Assembly (NCBI GenBank): GCA_035649435.1
Contig: DASRJO010000105.1
Location: 1 to 64,000, forward strand
From: DASRJW01 sp035649435
GTDB taxonomy: Bacteria; Krumholzibacteriota; Krumholzibacteriia; G020349025
Reading direction: 5' to 3'
Length of the DNA: 64,000 bases
The position numbers and the translations under genes are program-made. The notes beneath the pieces were generated by a model, which saw only the letters and a list, made by a program, of their open reading frames with translations, was not told where the DNA came from and did not search any database. Below are positions 44,451-52,408 of this stretch, piece by piece (positions within the stretch are counted from its first letter, which is position 1; each line of letters opens with the position of its first letter).

Positions 44451-45248
44451 ATGCCCAAGATGCACGAGGTCGATTACAAAATCTTCGGTGACGACATGCA
44501 GTTCGTGGAGATCGAGCTCGATCCGCAGGAAGCGGTGGTGGCTGAAGCCGGCGGCATGATGTACATGCAGGACGGCATCGAGATGGACACGATCTTCGGC
44601 ACCGGCAACCAGAACCAGGGGTTCCTCGGGTCGCTGCTCGGTGCCGGCAAGCGGGTGCTCACCGGCGAATCGTTGTTCATGACGGTGTTCCACAACGAGG
44701 GCCACGACAAACGCAGCGTCGCATTCGCGTCGCCGATCCCCGGCAAGGTCGTGGCGCTGAATCTGGCGCAGCTGGGCGGCGAGATGATCACGCAGAAAGA
44801 TGCATTCCTGGCGGCGGCGCGCGGCGTGGAAATCGGCATCGCTTTCCAGAAGCGACTCGGCGTCGGTTTCTTCGGCGGCGAGGGATTCATCATGCAGCGC
44901 CTCCAGGGCGACGGCTTCGCCTTCGTCAACGCCTGCGGCACCTTGATCGAGCGCGTGCTGGCGCCCGGGGAAAGCCTGCGTGTCGACACCGGCTGTCTCG
45001 TGGCGTTGCAACCGAGCGTCAGTTACGACGTGCAGTACGTCGGCAAGGTGAAGACCGCGCTCTTTGGCGGGGAGGGATTGTTCTTCGCCCAGCTGCGCGG
45101 GCCCGGGCGCGTGTGGCTGCAGTCGCTGCCCTTCGGCCGTTTGGCGAGCCGGATCTACGCGGCGGCGCCGCGCAGCGGCGGCCGTGGTCGCGAAGAGGGC
45201 TCGATCCTCGGCGCACTGGGCAACATGCTCGACGGCGACGGGCGCTGA
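44451..45248 (+). CDS. AIM24/TIGR00266-family protein
   Basis: A 265-residue protein matching the TIGR00266/AIM24 family of beta-sandwich proteins. Landmarks are VEIELDPQEAVVAEAGGMMYM, GESLFMTVFHNEG, GVEIGIAFQKRLGVGFFGGEGFIMQRLQG and YVGKVKTALFGGEGLFFAQL. Function of the bacterial proteins is unknown; the yeast relative is mitochondrial. The ATG at 44451 has GGAGG six bases before it, better than the TTG four codons upstream. It is probably cytoplasmic. The FmdB-type gene starts 71 bases later. Confidence 0.88.
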   Translation: MPKMHEVDYKIFGDDMQFVEIELDPQEAVVAEAGGMMYMQDGIEMDTIFGTGNQNQGFLGSLLGAGKRVLTGESLFMTVFHNEGHDKRSVAFASPIPGKVVALNLAQLGGEMITQKDAFLAAARGVEIGIAFQKRLGVGFFGGEGFIMQRLQGDGFAFVNACGTLIERVLAPGESLRVDTGCLVALQPSVSYDVQYVGKVKTALFGGEGLFFAQLRGPGRVWLQSLPFGRLASRIYAAAPRSGGRGREEGSILGALGNMLDGDGR

Positions 45249-45319
45249 GCTCCGGCGCGGCACGCTCCCGAGCCGGAAGCAAGAAGACATTGACGCGATC
45301 ATTCAGTCCGGAGGGAATG

Positions 45320-45742
45320 GTGCCGACCTACGACTATCTTTGCGAGAATGGCCACCGCTTCGAAGCGTTCCAGTCCATGAAGGACGAGGCGCTCAAAGCG
45401 TGCGTGGAATGTGGTGCCGGCGTGAAGCGCCTCATCGGGCCTGGCGCCGGGTTCCTGTTTCGCGGCGATGGCTTCTACATCACCGATTATCGGTCGAAGA
45501 CCTATCAGGACAAGGCCAAGGCCGAAGCCGGCGGCTCCGGCAAGAGCGAGGGCAAGGCTGAAAAGAGCGAAGGATCGAAGTCGGAGTCCAGCAAGCCGGT
45601 GACGGACAAAGCCGGGGCCCAAGAGAAGTCGAAGTCCGAGAAGCCGCGCGCCGAGAAATCGAGCGAGAAGTCGAGCGAGAAGTCGAGCGGCAATCAGGCA
45701 GACAAGTCGTCGGCGAAGAAACCTCGCGGCTCCGACACGTAG
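45320..45742 (+). CDS. FmdB-type zinc ribbon protein with charged repetitive tail
   Basis: A 140-residue protein. The first ~45 residues are the FmdB regulatory zinc ribbon: MPTYDYLC, then HRFEAFQSM and CVECG. Family members nearly always start MPTYxYxC, and the GTG at 45320 (GGAGG five bases upstream) gives exactly that. The ATG one codon earlier abuts the ribosome binding site. The remaining ~80 residues are a low-complexity Lys/Ser/Glu tail that includes the EKSS repeat. Small FmdB proteins are annotated as regulators, but their role is unproven. Confidence 0.83.
   Translation: MPTYDYLCENGHRFEAFQSMKDEALKACVECGAGVKRLIGPGAGFLFRGDGFYITDYRSKTYQDKAKAEAGGSGKSEGKAEKSEGSKSESSKPVTDKAGAQEKSKSEKPRAEKSSEKSSEKSSGNQADKSSAKKPRGSDT
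45653..45688 (+). repeat. Three 12-bp tandem coding repeats
   Basis: GAGAARTCGAGC occurs three times in direct tandem, encoding EKSS three times in the tail of the FmdB-type protein. In-frame 12-bp units suggest slippage-driven length variation. Confidence 0.85.
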
Positions 45743-45758
45743 CAGAACACGCTCGGTC

Positions 45759-46586
45759 TCATTTGCTCAGGAACCACGGGAGAAGGCGCACGATCGAGAG
45801 CAAGAAACCGGCGAGGGTCAGCACCAGCAGACCCAGCGCGGCGAGTTGAACACCGCGACCTTCCGGGCGTTCATGCGCGCCGCGCACTCTGTGCCCGAAG
45901 GCGAAGCCGGTGACGAAGCCGCCCAAGTGCGCCCAGTTGTCGACGCCGCGCATGAAGAGGCCGAAAGCGAACAGCACCACTGCCCAAGTGACGAATTGTT
46001 GCGTCATGACGTCGCGCGTCCCGCCCCGGCGCCGGCGGAACGAAATCATCGCACCCAAGAGACCGAAGATCGAACCCGAAGCGCCGATGGACGGTCCGTT
46101 GCCGAGGAGACTGGAGGCCAGGAAGCCACCGGCGCCGGCCAGACTGTAGAGCACGAAGAATCGCGCCGGCCCCAGCTCTTCTTCAGCGAATGTGCCGAGC
46201 TGCCGAATCCACATCACGTTGAAAAAGATGTGCAGCAGGCCCCCGTGCAAATAGACTGCCGTCAATAGCGTCCACCAATGACCGATCTCGAGGGCTGGAC
46301 GGCCGGTCATGCCGAGCAGGAACAGAGCGCGTGAGCTCGGTGACAGGATTCCCATCAGGCCGCCCGAAGGCGTGAGCGCTGCGCGCAGATCCAGTGCGAT
46401 GCTGGTGACGTAGAGCACGATGCACGTAATCGTGATCAACGGCACGAGCTGCAGGTGATGGCCGAAGAGGCGTTGCAGGCGTCGGCCAGCTCCCCACAAG
46501 CCGGGGCGCAGGGCGCCGCAGTACGGACAGCGCGGCTCGTCGTCGCCGATGAGTTTTCTGCAGCTCGGGCAGAGCATGGCCGGCAT
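45759..46586 (-). CDS. Rhomboid-family intramembrane protease with N-terminal zinc ribbon
   Basis: A 275-residue protein. The N-terminus carries CPSC and CPYC, a small cytoplasmic zinc ribbon. The rhomboid core follows with six or seven helices. The HIFFNVMWIRQLG motif is in helix 2. The catalytic Ser is in GASGSIFGLLGA (near 171), and the catalytic His is in NWAHLGGFVTGF (near 219), so the Ser-His dyad is intact. GGGAGG six bases before the ATG at 46586 fixes the start. It cleaves transmembrane substrates; the target is unknown. It is convergent with the FmdB gene and divergent from the cation-efflux gene. Confidence 0.92.
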   Translation of the reverse strand: MPAMLCPSCRKLIGDDEPRCPYCGALRPGLWGAGRRLQRLFGHHLQLVPLITITCIVLYVTSIALDLRAALTPSGGLMGILSPSSRALFLLGMTGRPALEIGHWWTLLTAVYLHGGLLHIFFNVMWIRQLGTFAEEELGPARFFVLYSLAGAGGFLASSLLGNGPSIGASGSIFGLLGAMISFRRRRGGTRDVMTQQFVTWAVVLFAFGLFMRGVDNWAHLGGFVTGFAFGHRVRGAHERPEGRGVQLAALGLLVLTLAGFLLSIVRLLPWFLSK

Positions 46587-46731
46587 GAGGAACCTCCCGG
46601 CGGGCATTCTAGCCGGTCGCGGGAGGTCGGAGTATCTTGCATTCCGCGAACGCGACCTCGGCGCCGTGGTTTTGGCGCCGGTGCAACATCGTCGCAAGCC
46701 CCGGCGCGAGCCGCGTGGAGTCGTGGTGCCG

Positions 46732-47631
46732 ATGACCGAAGCGATCGACAGCGCGGGCCGCGGCTATCGCGGCAAGGTGCAGCGCGTGCTCTGGATCACG
46801 CTATTGCTCAATTTGGGCGTGGCGGGCGCGAAGCTCGCGACCGGGCTCGTGACCAGCAGCCTGGCGCTGCTCGGAGACGCGGCGCATTCGGCCATCGACG
46901 CGGCCAACAACATCGTGGGGTTGGTGGCCATCGCTGTCGCGACGCAAGCGGCCGACGAGAGTCACCCGTATGGACACTCGAAGATCGAAACCTTGGCGGC
47001 ATTCGTCTTGGCCGGACTGCTCTTCATCACCTGCTTCAATCTGGGGCTCGAGGCAGTCAAGCGTCTGGCCGGGGCGGAGGCGAGGATGGCGGAGGCGACG
47101 CCGGTGGCGTTCGCCGTGGTTCTCGGAACCCTCGCGATCAATCTCTGGGTCAGCCGCTACGAGGCACGGCGCGGCCAGCAGCTGGGCAGCGAGTTCCTGC
47201 TGGCGGATGCGGCGCACACGCGCAGCGACGTCCTGGTCACGCTCACTGTGCTCGCGAGCCTCGTCTTCGTTCGCTTCGGCGTCCCGCGCGTCGACGCGGC
47301 GCTCTCGCTCCTCATCGCCGGACTGATCGGACTCATCGGGTTTCGCGTCTTCCAGCGCACGGTCCCCGTGCTCGTCGATGCTTCGGCGATTCACGAACGA
47401 CAAGTCGTCGAAGTCGCGAGCAGAGTGACCGGGGTGCAGAGCCCGCACGCGGTGCGCTCCCGGCGCGCCGGGCGGCTCGTGTTCATCGATCTGCACATCA
47501 TCGTCGATCCGGCGACGAACATCGAGGCGGCGCACGCGATGTCGGATGCGGTGGAAACGGCGCTCGAGCGCGAGTTCGGCCCCGCCAGCATCACGGTGCA
47601 CGTGGAGACTTCACGTCACTGCGGCCACTGA
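46732..47631 (+). CDS. Cation diffusion facilitator (CDF) transporter
   Basis: A 299-residue CDF antiporter exporting divalent metals in exchange for protons. The metal-site motifs of helices 2 and 5 are intact: LLGDAAHSAIDAANN and LADAAHTRSDVL. HPYGHSKIETLAA is the conserved loop. Six membrane helices precede a cytoplasmic C-terminal domain (about 205-299) with a final HVETSRHCGH that may bind metal. The spacing of D and H in both helices suits Zn or Fe/Mn types. A GTG at 46726 is an alternative start with better Shine-Dalgarno spacing (GGAG). Confidence 0.92.
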   Translation: MTEAIDSAGRGYRGKVQRVLWITLLLNLGVAGAKLATGLVTSSLALLGDAAHSAIDAANNIVGLVAIAVATQAADESHPYGHSKIETLAAFVLAGLLFITCFNLGLEAVKRLAGAEARMAEATPVAFAVVLGTLAINLWVSRYEARRGQQLGSEFLLADAAHTRSDVLVTLTVLASLVFVRFGVPRVDAALSLLIAGLIGLIGFRVFQRTVPVLVDASAIHERQVVEVASRVTGVQSPHAVRSRRAGRLVFIDLHIIVDPATNIEAAHAMSDAVETALEREFGPASITVHVETSRHCGH

Positions 47632-47732
47632 CATGGCGCCAGCGTGACGACGCGTGCGGACACCATCCTCCAACAGGAACCTTTGACTCGGCACACGCGT
47701 CGCGGCCGCGAGGCAGGAACGCGACAGGAATC

Positions 47733-48608
47733 TCATTGCGCGTATTCCACGAGCAGGTCGGCGTGCGCGGAGTGACGCAACTTGCACAAGGCACGGTCAC
47801 GCAGCTGGCGCACCCGCTCGCGCGTCACCCCATGCACGACGCCGATGCTCTGCAGCGACTCAGGGGGACTGGAGACGAGCCCGTAGTATCGGCGCAGGAT
47901 GTCTGCCTCCCGGGCGTCGAGAACATCCATTGCCGACCGGATGTCTTCCTGGCGCAAGGCCTCGATCAGCCAATCATCAGCGGAGGATTTGTCTTCGAGC
48001 GAGTCCGCCTCGAAAGCCGACTCCTCGCCCTCGATCGGTTCATCGAGAGAGAAGGGAACGGTGGGCAACTCCTGCAGGATTTCGACCTGCGTCGGGGTGA
48101 GTTGCAAGCGCGCAGCCAGGGCGTCGGTGCTCGGCGTGGCACTGCACTCCTGCATCAGCCGCTCGGTCTCGCGCACCAGTCGCGACAGGCCATGGACCTT
48201 GCCGGCGGGAAGACGCACGATTCGGCTGTGGTCCGTCAGGTACGTCATGATACTCTGACGGATCCACCACACTGCATAGGAGATCAGTCGGAACCCGCGC
48301 GCGGGGTCGAAGCGCGCGGCGGCGCGCATCAGGCCGATGTTGCCCTCGTTGATCAGATATTCCAGTGGCACACTGTAGCGGGCGTACTGCCTGGCGACGC
48401 TGACGACGAAACGCAGGTTGCGCCGCACCAGCTCCTTCTGCGCGCCGCTGTCGCCGCTGCGGGCGCAGATGGCGAGCTCGCGTTCCTCACGGGGAGTTAG
48501 CACCGGGATCTTCTCGATCTCTGAGAGATAGCGTTGCAGGGCGCTGGTTCCCTCGGAGAAAGAAGTTTCGGTCGTTGTCGCACGGTGAGATTCGCGGCGG
48601 GCTCGCAT
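47733..48608 (-). CDS. RpoD-like group 2 sigma-70 factor
   Basis: A 291-residue sigma factor with regions 1.2, 2, 3 and 4 but no long region 1.1 or non-conserved insert. Region 1.2 is YLSEIEKIPVLTPREERELA. Region 2 includes NLRFVVSVARQYARY, LINEGNIGLMRAAARFDP and WWIRQSIMTYL. Region 4 ends GVTRERVRQLRDRALCKL. This architecture fits a group 2 alternative sigma for stationary-phase or stress genes. It starts one base after the Rrf2 gene stop, so it is almost certainly in an operon with that regulator. Confidence 0.92.
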   Translation of the reverse strand: MRARRESHRATTTETSFSEGTSALQRYLSEIEKIPVLTPREERELAICARSGDSGAQKELVRRNLRFVVSVARQYARYSVPLEYLINEGNIGLMRAAARFDPARGFRLISYAVWWIRQSIMTYLTDHSRIVRLPAGKVHGLSRLVRETERLMQECSATPSTDALAARLQLTPTQVEILQELPTVPFSLDEPIEGEESAFEADSLEDKSSADDWLIEALRQEDIRSAMDVLDAREADILRRYYGLVSSPPESLQSIGVVHGVTRERVRQLRDRALCKLRHSAHADLLVEYAQ

Positions 48609-48609
48609 G

Positions 48610-49071
48610 TCAGTCCACCGCCTGCACCACGTGATTGAAATGCACGTGTTCCTTTCGCTGAGGAATCGTGTTGTTCCAGCGTGGCTGGGCCAGCTCGGCC
48701 ATCGTCAGGTCATTGAACATGCTCTCCAGGCTCTTCTCGGCCAGTCCGAACACGTGCTTGAGATTGCAGTCGTTGCTCAACCCGCAGTGCCCGGAGCAAT
48801 CGTGCATGAGGAACGGTCCGTCGATGAGTTGGATGACGTCGTAGGCCGTGATTCGATCCGGGCTCAGCCGCAACTTGAACCCGCCGTGGTGGCCCTTCAT
48901 GGACAGCAGGATCTCGTTCTTCACCAAGTGCTGCAGGAGCCGGCTGAGCAGGAACGGCGGTGTCTGCATCTCGTTGGCGATCTCGTTGGCAGGGACGTAA
49001 CGATGACTGTCGAGGCGGGCCAGGTAGACGATGGCCCGTAGTGCGTAATCGGCGCTGCGAGAGATGATCAT
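48610..49071 (-). CDS. Rrf2-family transcriptional regulator, possible Fe-S sensor
   Basis: A 153-residue Rrf2 protein. The winged helix lies in the first ~80 residues (ISRSADYALRAIVYLA, VPANEIANEM, LLSRLLQHLVKNEIL, GHHGGFKL). Three cysteines (HDCSGHCGLSNDC, spacing C-x3-C-x5-C) sit where IscR and NsrR bind an iron-sulfur cluster. That would make it a sensor of redox state, nitric oxide or iron. GGAGGGG before the ATG supports the start. It is co-transcribed with the group 2 sigma factor and divergent from a hemerythrin-like gene. Confidence 0.88.
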   Translation of the reverse strand: MIISRSADYALRAIVYLARLDSHRYVPANEIANEMQTPPFLLSRLLQHLVKNEILLSMKGHHGGFKLRLSPDRITAYDVIQLIDGPFLMHDCSGHCGLSNDCNLKHVFGLAEKSLESMFNDLTMAELAQPRWNNTIPQRKEHVHFNHVVQAVD

Positions 49072-49128
49072 GGGGCCCCTCCTTCTCTTCTCCCTCTCGT
49101 GCGTGATGGGGCAATTCGATCGTCTGCC

Positions 49129-49140
49129 CTTTACGTAAAG
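49129..49140. promoter_or_regulatory. Perfect 12-bp palindrome in the rrf2-hemerythrin gap
   Basis: CTTTACGTAAAG is fully self-complementary and lies 58 bases before the Rrf2 ATG and 209 bases before the hemerythrin-like ATG. Its placement suggests an operator, perhaps for the Rrf2 protein itself. No protein-binding data support this; it is a candidate. Confidence 0.45.
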
Positions 49141-49348
49141 CCAGGAACGTGCCGGTCTTACGACTTCAACGTCCGATTCCAACTGTTGATTCGTCATCTA
49201 TTTGGGGGCGTGGCGTCGCGGTCGGCCGAAATCGCGTGTGTTTCCAAAGGAAGCAGTGAAGCCGCGCGATCCAATGCGGCTGCCTCGGGTGCTTGACGTG
49301 CGAACATTTCTGCCACACGTTCCGGGTGAGTCCATCGGAGGAAGGGAA

Positions 49349-49834
49349 ATGAAACTACAGGATCCCATCCACCTTCTCAGAGAGGAGCACGACACCACGC
49401 TCGCCGAGTTGGAGCGCATGGAGCTCGCGGTCGCCGATCTCAATGGCGCACGCCGGGCGCAGGCCCTGCAGACGCTGCAGAAGGGCTTGAAGTTCCTCGA
49501 CACAGCCGTTCGTGCCCACGGCGAACGCGAAGAGCAATTGCTCTATCCCGTGCTCGGACGCCATGTCCCGAAGCAGACCGTGGACGTCATGCTCGAAGAG
49601 CACAAGGAACTGTGGTGGGAGATGGATCTGCTCGAGACCGCATTGCGCCGGCACGATCCGCCGCACCAAGAGGTCCGTTGGCATGCGATCGCGCTGATCG
49701 ACCTCTTGCGACGGCACATCGACAAAGAGAACAACGTCATCTTTCTCATGACGGCGCAGATGTTGTCGGAGCAGGAGTACAGGGATCTGGCGGAAGCGTT
49801 GACGAAGATGCACGAGGCAGCTCGAGAGCAGTAG
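49349..49834 (+). CDS. Hemerythrin-like (HHE) domain protein
   Basis: A 161-residue four-helix protein of the hemerythrin/HHE family. Candidate di-iron ligands are visible: His in LLREEHDTTL, His-Glu in AHGEREEQLLYPVL, His in MLEEHKELWWEMD, and His-x3-Glu in LLRRHIDKENNVIF. Such proteins bind oxygen or nitric oxide or take part in iron-cluster repair. GGAGGAAGGG directly upstream supports the ATG. Divergence from an Rrf2 regulator is a common arrangement for HHE proteins in nitrosative-stress control. A strong terminator follows. Confidence 0.85.
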   Translation: MKLQDPIHLLREEHDTTLAELERMELAVADLNGARRAQALQTLQKGLKFLDTAVRAHGEREEQLLYPVLGRHVPKQTVDVMLEEHKELWWEMDLLETALRRHDPPHQEVRWHAIALIDLLRRHIDKENNVIFLMTAQMLSEQEYRDLAEALTKMHEAAREQ

Positions 49835-49851
49835 AGCAAAAACGCTTGCGC

Positions 49852-49890
49852 AAACCGGCGGCGTCTGAGCCCACGCCGCCGCCGGTTTTT
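49852..49890 (+). terminator. Rho-independent terminator after hemerythrin-like gene
   Basis: AAACCGGCGGCGT pairs with ACGCCGCCGCCGGTTT through a stem with a 3-base bulge and an 8-base loop. Five T residues end the structure. It begins 17 bases past the stop codon. Confidence 0.78.
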
Positions 49891-50017
49891 GTGGCCGGTG
49901 GCCCTGGCCGGGGTGGCGACCGCCCGGCCCGTGTTTGGTACCATGGGCGGCCCGCGTCGCGGCCACCACCGGCGGGGAATGCGCCTCGTCACGAGGCATG
50001 CGAAGCGTCAGGAGTCG

Positions 50018-51505
50018 ATGCCGCTCTATTTCCACTTGTTGAACGACAAGGAAATCGACCGCCTCCAGGTGGTCCTGCGTGTCATTCGCGACAACCGTGA
50101 GGGAGTCCTGGATCGTTGGTACGAGCTGTATACCTTGCACTTCGCCAACGACCGCACGTTCTCCGAAATCGAGTTCAAGACGGTCTTCGGCCGCGACATC
50201 GACGTCGTGATCGAAACGCTCCTCGAGCACGACATCGTCGCCTTGGCGCAAGGGGTGCGGCGCATCGGGGACCAGCTCTTCGAGCGTGGCGTGCCGTTCG
50301 AGGAGATCATCGCTTCGTTGCACCTATTCGAGGAAAGCTGCGCCATTTTCTTTCGCCGCAACCTCTCGGTGCTCGCCAAGGGCCCAGACATCTTTCTCGT
50401 CTTCGACAAGTTGTCGCACGTGCGCATGATTCTGATCGCCGAGGCCTATTTCGGCAGTCACGACGTCAGGCACCAAGTGCGGACGCGAAGCCTCGAGCGC
50501 GATCTCCAGCAGCTCGATCCCGAGGCGACGCGGCGCCAGAGTTTCCATGGCCTGATCGGCGCGAGCCCGGTGATGCGCCGGGTGTACGAGCGCGTGCAAG
50601 CGGCCGCACCCGGCGGCGCCTCGATCCTGATCACGGGCGAGAGCGGCACGGGCAAGGAGGTGCTGGCGCGCGCCATTCACGAAGTCGGTTCCCCCGCGTC
50701 GGCGCCGTTCATCGCGGTGAATTGCGCCGCGTTGCCGCGCGAGCTGATCGAGAGCGAGCTGTTCGGGCATCGCAAGGGTTCCTTCAGCGGCGCCACCGGC
50801 GAATCCCTCGGACTGGTGCGCGCAGCCGAGGGCGGGACGCTGCTGCTCGACGAGATCACCGAAATGCCGCTCGAGACTCAGGCCAAGTTGCTGCGTGCCC
50901 TGCAGGAGCGCGTCGTGCGCCCAGTGGGAGCCACGGCCGAGATTCCCGTGAGCGTGCGCTTCATCGCCTCGACCAACCGGCCGATCGCCGAGGCCATCGC
51001 CGAAGGCAAGCTGCGCGAGGATCTCTATTACCGGCTCAAGGTGCACACGATCGAGCTGCCGCCTCTGCGGGAGCGCCTGGCCGATCTGTCGCTGCTGGTG
51101 GAGCACTGCATCGCGCTGTTCAACCGGCGCTATCCCCGCCTGGTGAAGGGCATCGAGGGCGAGGCGATTCAGGCGCTGCGAGGTTACAGCTGGCCCGGGA
51201 ACGTGCGCGAGCTGATGAATGCCATCGAGGTGGCGTTCGCGTACGGCCGCACCGACAGCATCCGCCTGCAGGATCTGCCGGCCGAAGTCTGCGGGCGACG
51301 GGAACCGCTTCCCGTACCCAACGGCGATGTGTTCGATGCCCTGTCGCCCATTCCGACGTTCGAAGAGTCAGAGAAGCTCCTGCTCGAACGGGCACTGGAT
51401 GCGACCAGCGGCAACAAACTGCGCGCGGCCAAGATGCTCGGCATCTCACGCAAGCAGCTCTACGCCAAGATCAAGAAGTACGCGATCGAGCTGGCCGCGG
51501 ACTGA
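50018..51505 (+). CDS. Sigma54-type AAA+ activator with RsbRD-like N-terminal domain
   Basis: A 495-residue enhancer-binding protein. Residues ~1-160 are a helical sensory domain resembling RsbRD N-terminal domains (DRWYELYTLHFANDRTFSEIEF). The AAA+ domain (about 180-415) has Walker A GESGTGKE, Walker B GGTLLLDEI and an arginine-finger region (YYRLKVHTIELPPLRER). The GAFTGA loop reads GSFSGA, with Ser replacing the usual Thr. A Fis-type helix-turn-helix closes the protein (NKLRAAKMLGISRKQLYAKI). An ATG at 49979 is an alternative start. Its position between the hemerythrin gene and the cytochrome block suggests control of one of them. Confidence 0.85.
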   Translation: MPLYFHLLNDKEIDRLQVVLRVIRDNREGVLDRWYELYTLHFANDRTFSEIEFKTVFGRDIDVVIETLLEHDIVALAQGVRRIGDQLFERGVPFEEIIASLHLFEESCAIFFRRNLSVLAKGPDIFLVFDKLSHVRMILIAEAYFGSHDVRHQVRTRSLERDLQQLDPEATRRQSFHGLIGASPVMRRVYERVQAAAPGGASILITGESGTGKEVLARAIHEVGSPASAPFIAVNCAALPRELIESELFGHRKGSFSGATGESLGLVRAAEGGTLLLDEITEMPLETQAKLLRALQERVVRPVGATAEIPVSVRFIASTNRPIAEAIAEGKLREDLYYRLKVHTIELPPLRERLADLSLLVEHCIALFNRRYPRLVKGIEGEAIQALRGYSWPGNVRELMNAIEVAFAYGRTDSIRLQDLPAEVCGRREPLPVPNGDVFDALSPIPTFEESEKLLLERALDATSGNKLRAAKMLGISRKQLYAKIKKYAIELAAD

Positions 51506-51875
51506 TGCGGCCGCGCTCCTCGCCTCCCGCGCAGATGCGGGCGCTGAAGACTTCTCGTTGAGCCCCGGCATCGGAAGCTCTCCTCGACGTGGATCCTGCG
51601 TCCACCGCCCTTGTGAACGAAGTCGTTTGAGTTTGGCTCCCCTCGTCACATCGCTTTGCTCTCGGCCCCGCGGATGCCCCTTTTGGAGTCAGAAGAGGTT
51701 TGTCGGCATACTCGGTGCGCTGCCGTAACGCGCTGTCACTGATCTGTTTACGTCAACGCGCGCACGGGCATGCTCTTCGCTATTCCCGAGGCGAGTCACA
51801 CGGGTTCGCGACGACAAGATGGAATCGCCCGCCGCACGCAGGAGAGATCCTCGACGGACGCAGAGAAGAGCCGAC
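51506..51875. other. Non-coding gap before receiver-like gene
   Basis: A 370-base stretch with no convincing frame. A modest CCCGC/GCGGG hairpin (51527-51542) near the activator stop could be a weak terminator. I looked for a -24/-12 sigma54 promoter (TGGCAC with TTGC at proper spacing) and found none. Confidence 0.4.
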
Positions 51876-52304
51876 ATGCTCACACCATTTCGAGAAGGAA
51901 CCGTCCTCGTGCTGACGGAGAGCGAACAGCTGGCGGGCATCGTCGCGCACGCCATCGAGAGCCTCGGGTCGAGCGGCCCGCGGCTCAGCACCGTGCGAAC
52001 TCTCGCGGATTGTCTCGTGGCCTTGCGGCTGTTGTCTCCCTGCATCGTCATCGTCGATGACACGGGGCTCGCGCCGGTGGCCGCGGAGGCGCTGAGCGAG
52101 ATGCACGCCGCCCGGTCTGGAACGCCGATCGTGTACCTGACGTCACAGCACACGCTGGACCTCGAGCGCGAGATTCGCCAGCGCGGCGTGTTGTTCTACG
52201 TGCAGTTGCCCGACACCGCCCAGCAGTTGGACGTCGTTCTCGGTCAACTGCTGGCCCGACTGGTGCGCGAAACTCCGGCGCGCGGCGCACCACGGGTCCA
52301 TTGA
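51876..52304 (+). CDS. Degenerate response-regulator receiver domain protein
   Basis: A 142-residue stand-alone receiver-like fold. The beta-1 strand is TVLVLTESEQLAGIV, with Glu in place of the usual Asp pair. Beta-3 keeps an Asp (CIVIVDDTG) at the phosphoacceptor position, and beta-4 keeps the Thr (PIVYLTSQ). The beta-5 Lys is replaced (FYVQLPD). Loss of the acidic pair and the Lys suggests a pseudo-receiver that does not take up phosphate normally. It lies 104 bases ahead of the cytochrome block on the same strand and may be its first gene. Confidence 0.7.
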   Translation: MLTPFREGTVLVLTESEQLAGIVAHAIESLGSSGPRLSTVRTLADCLVALRLLSPCIVIVDDTGLAPVAAEALSEMHAARSGTPIVYLTSQHTLDLEREIRQRGVLFYVQLPDTAQQLDVVLGQLLARLVRETPARGAPRVH

Positions 52305-52408
52305 GTGCGCGAGCCGGAAGGCTGGACACAGCCAAGGAAACATCGGTACCCTTCCCGCCACACGCGGCGAATGCGTCGGAACGGATCGCGTTGCAAGGGG
52401 GCCTCGAG

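Noticed and set aside
51506..52408. Sigma54 -24/-12 promoter before the receiver or cytochrome genes
   Set aside because: No TGGC-N-TGC pair at the required spacing was found.
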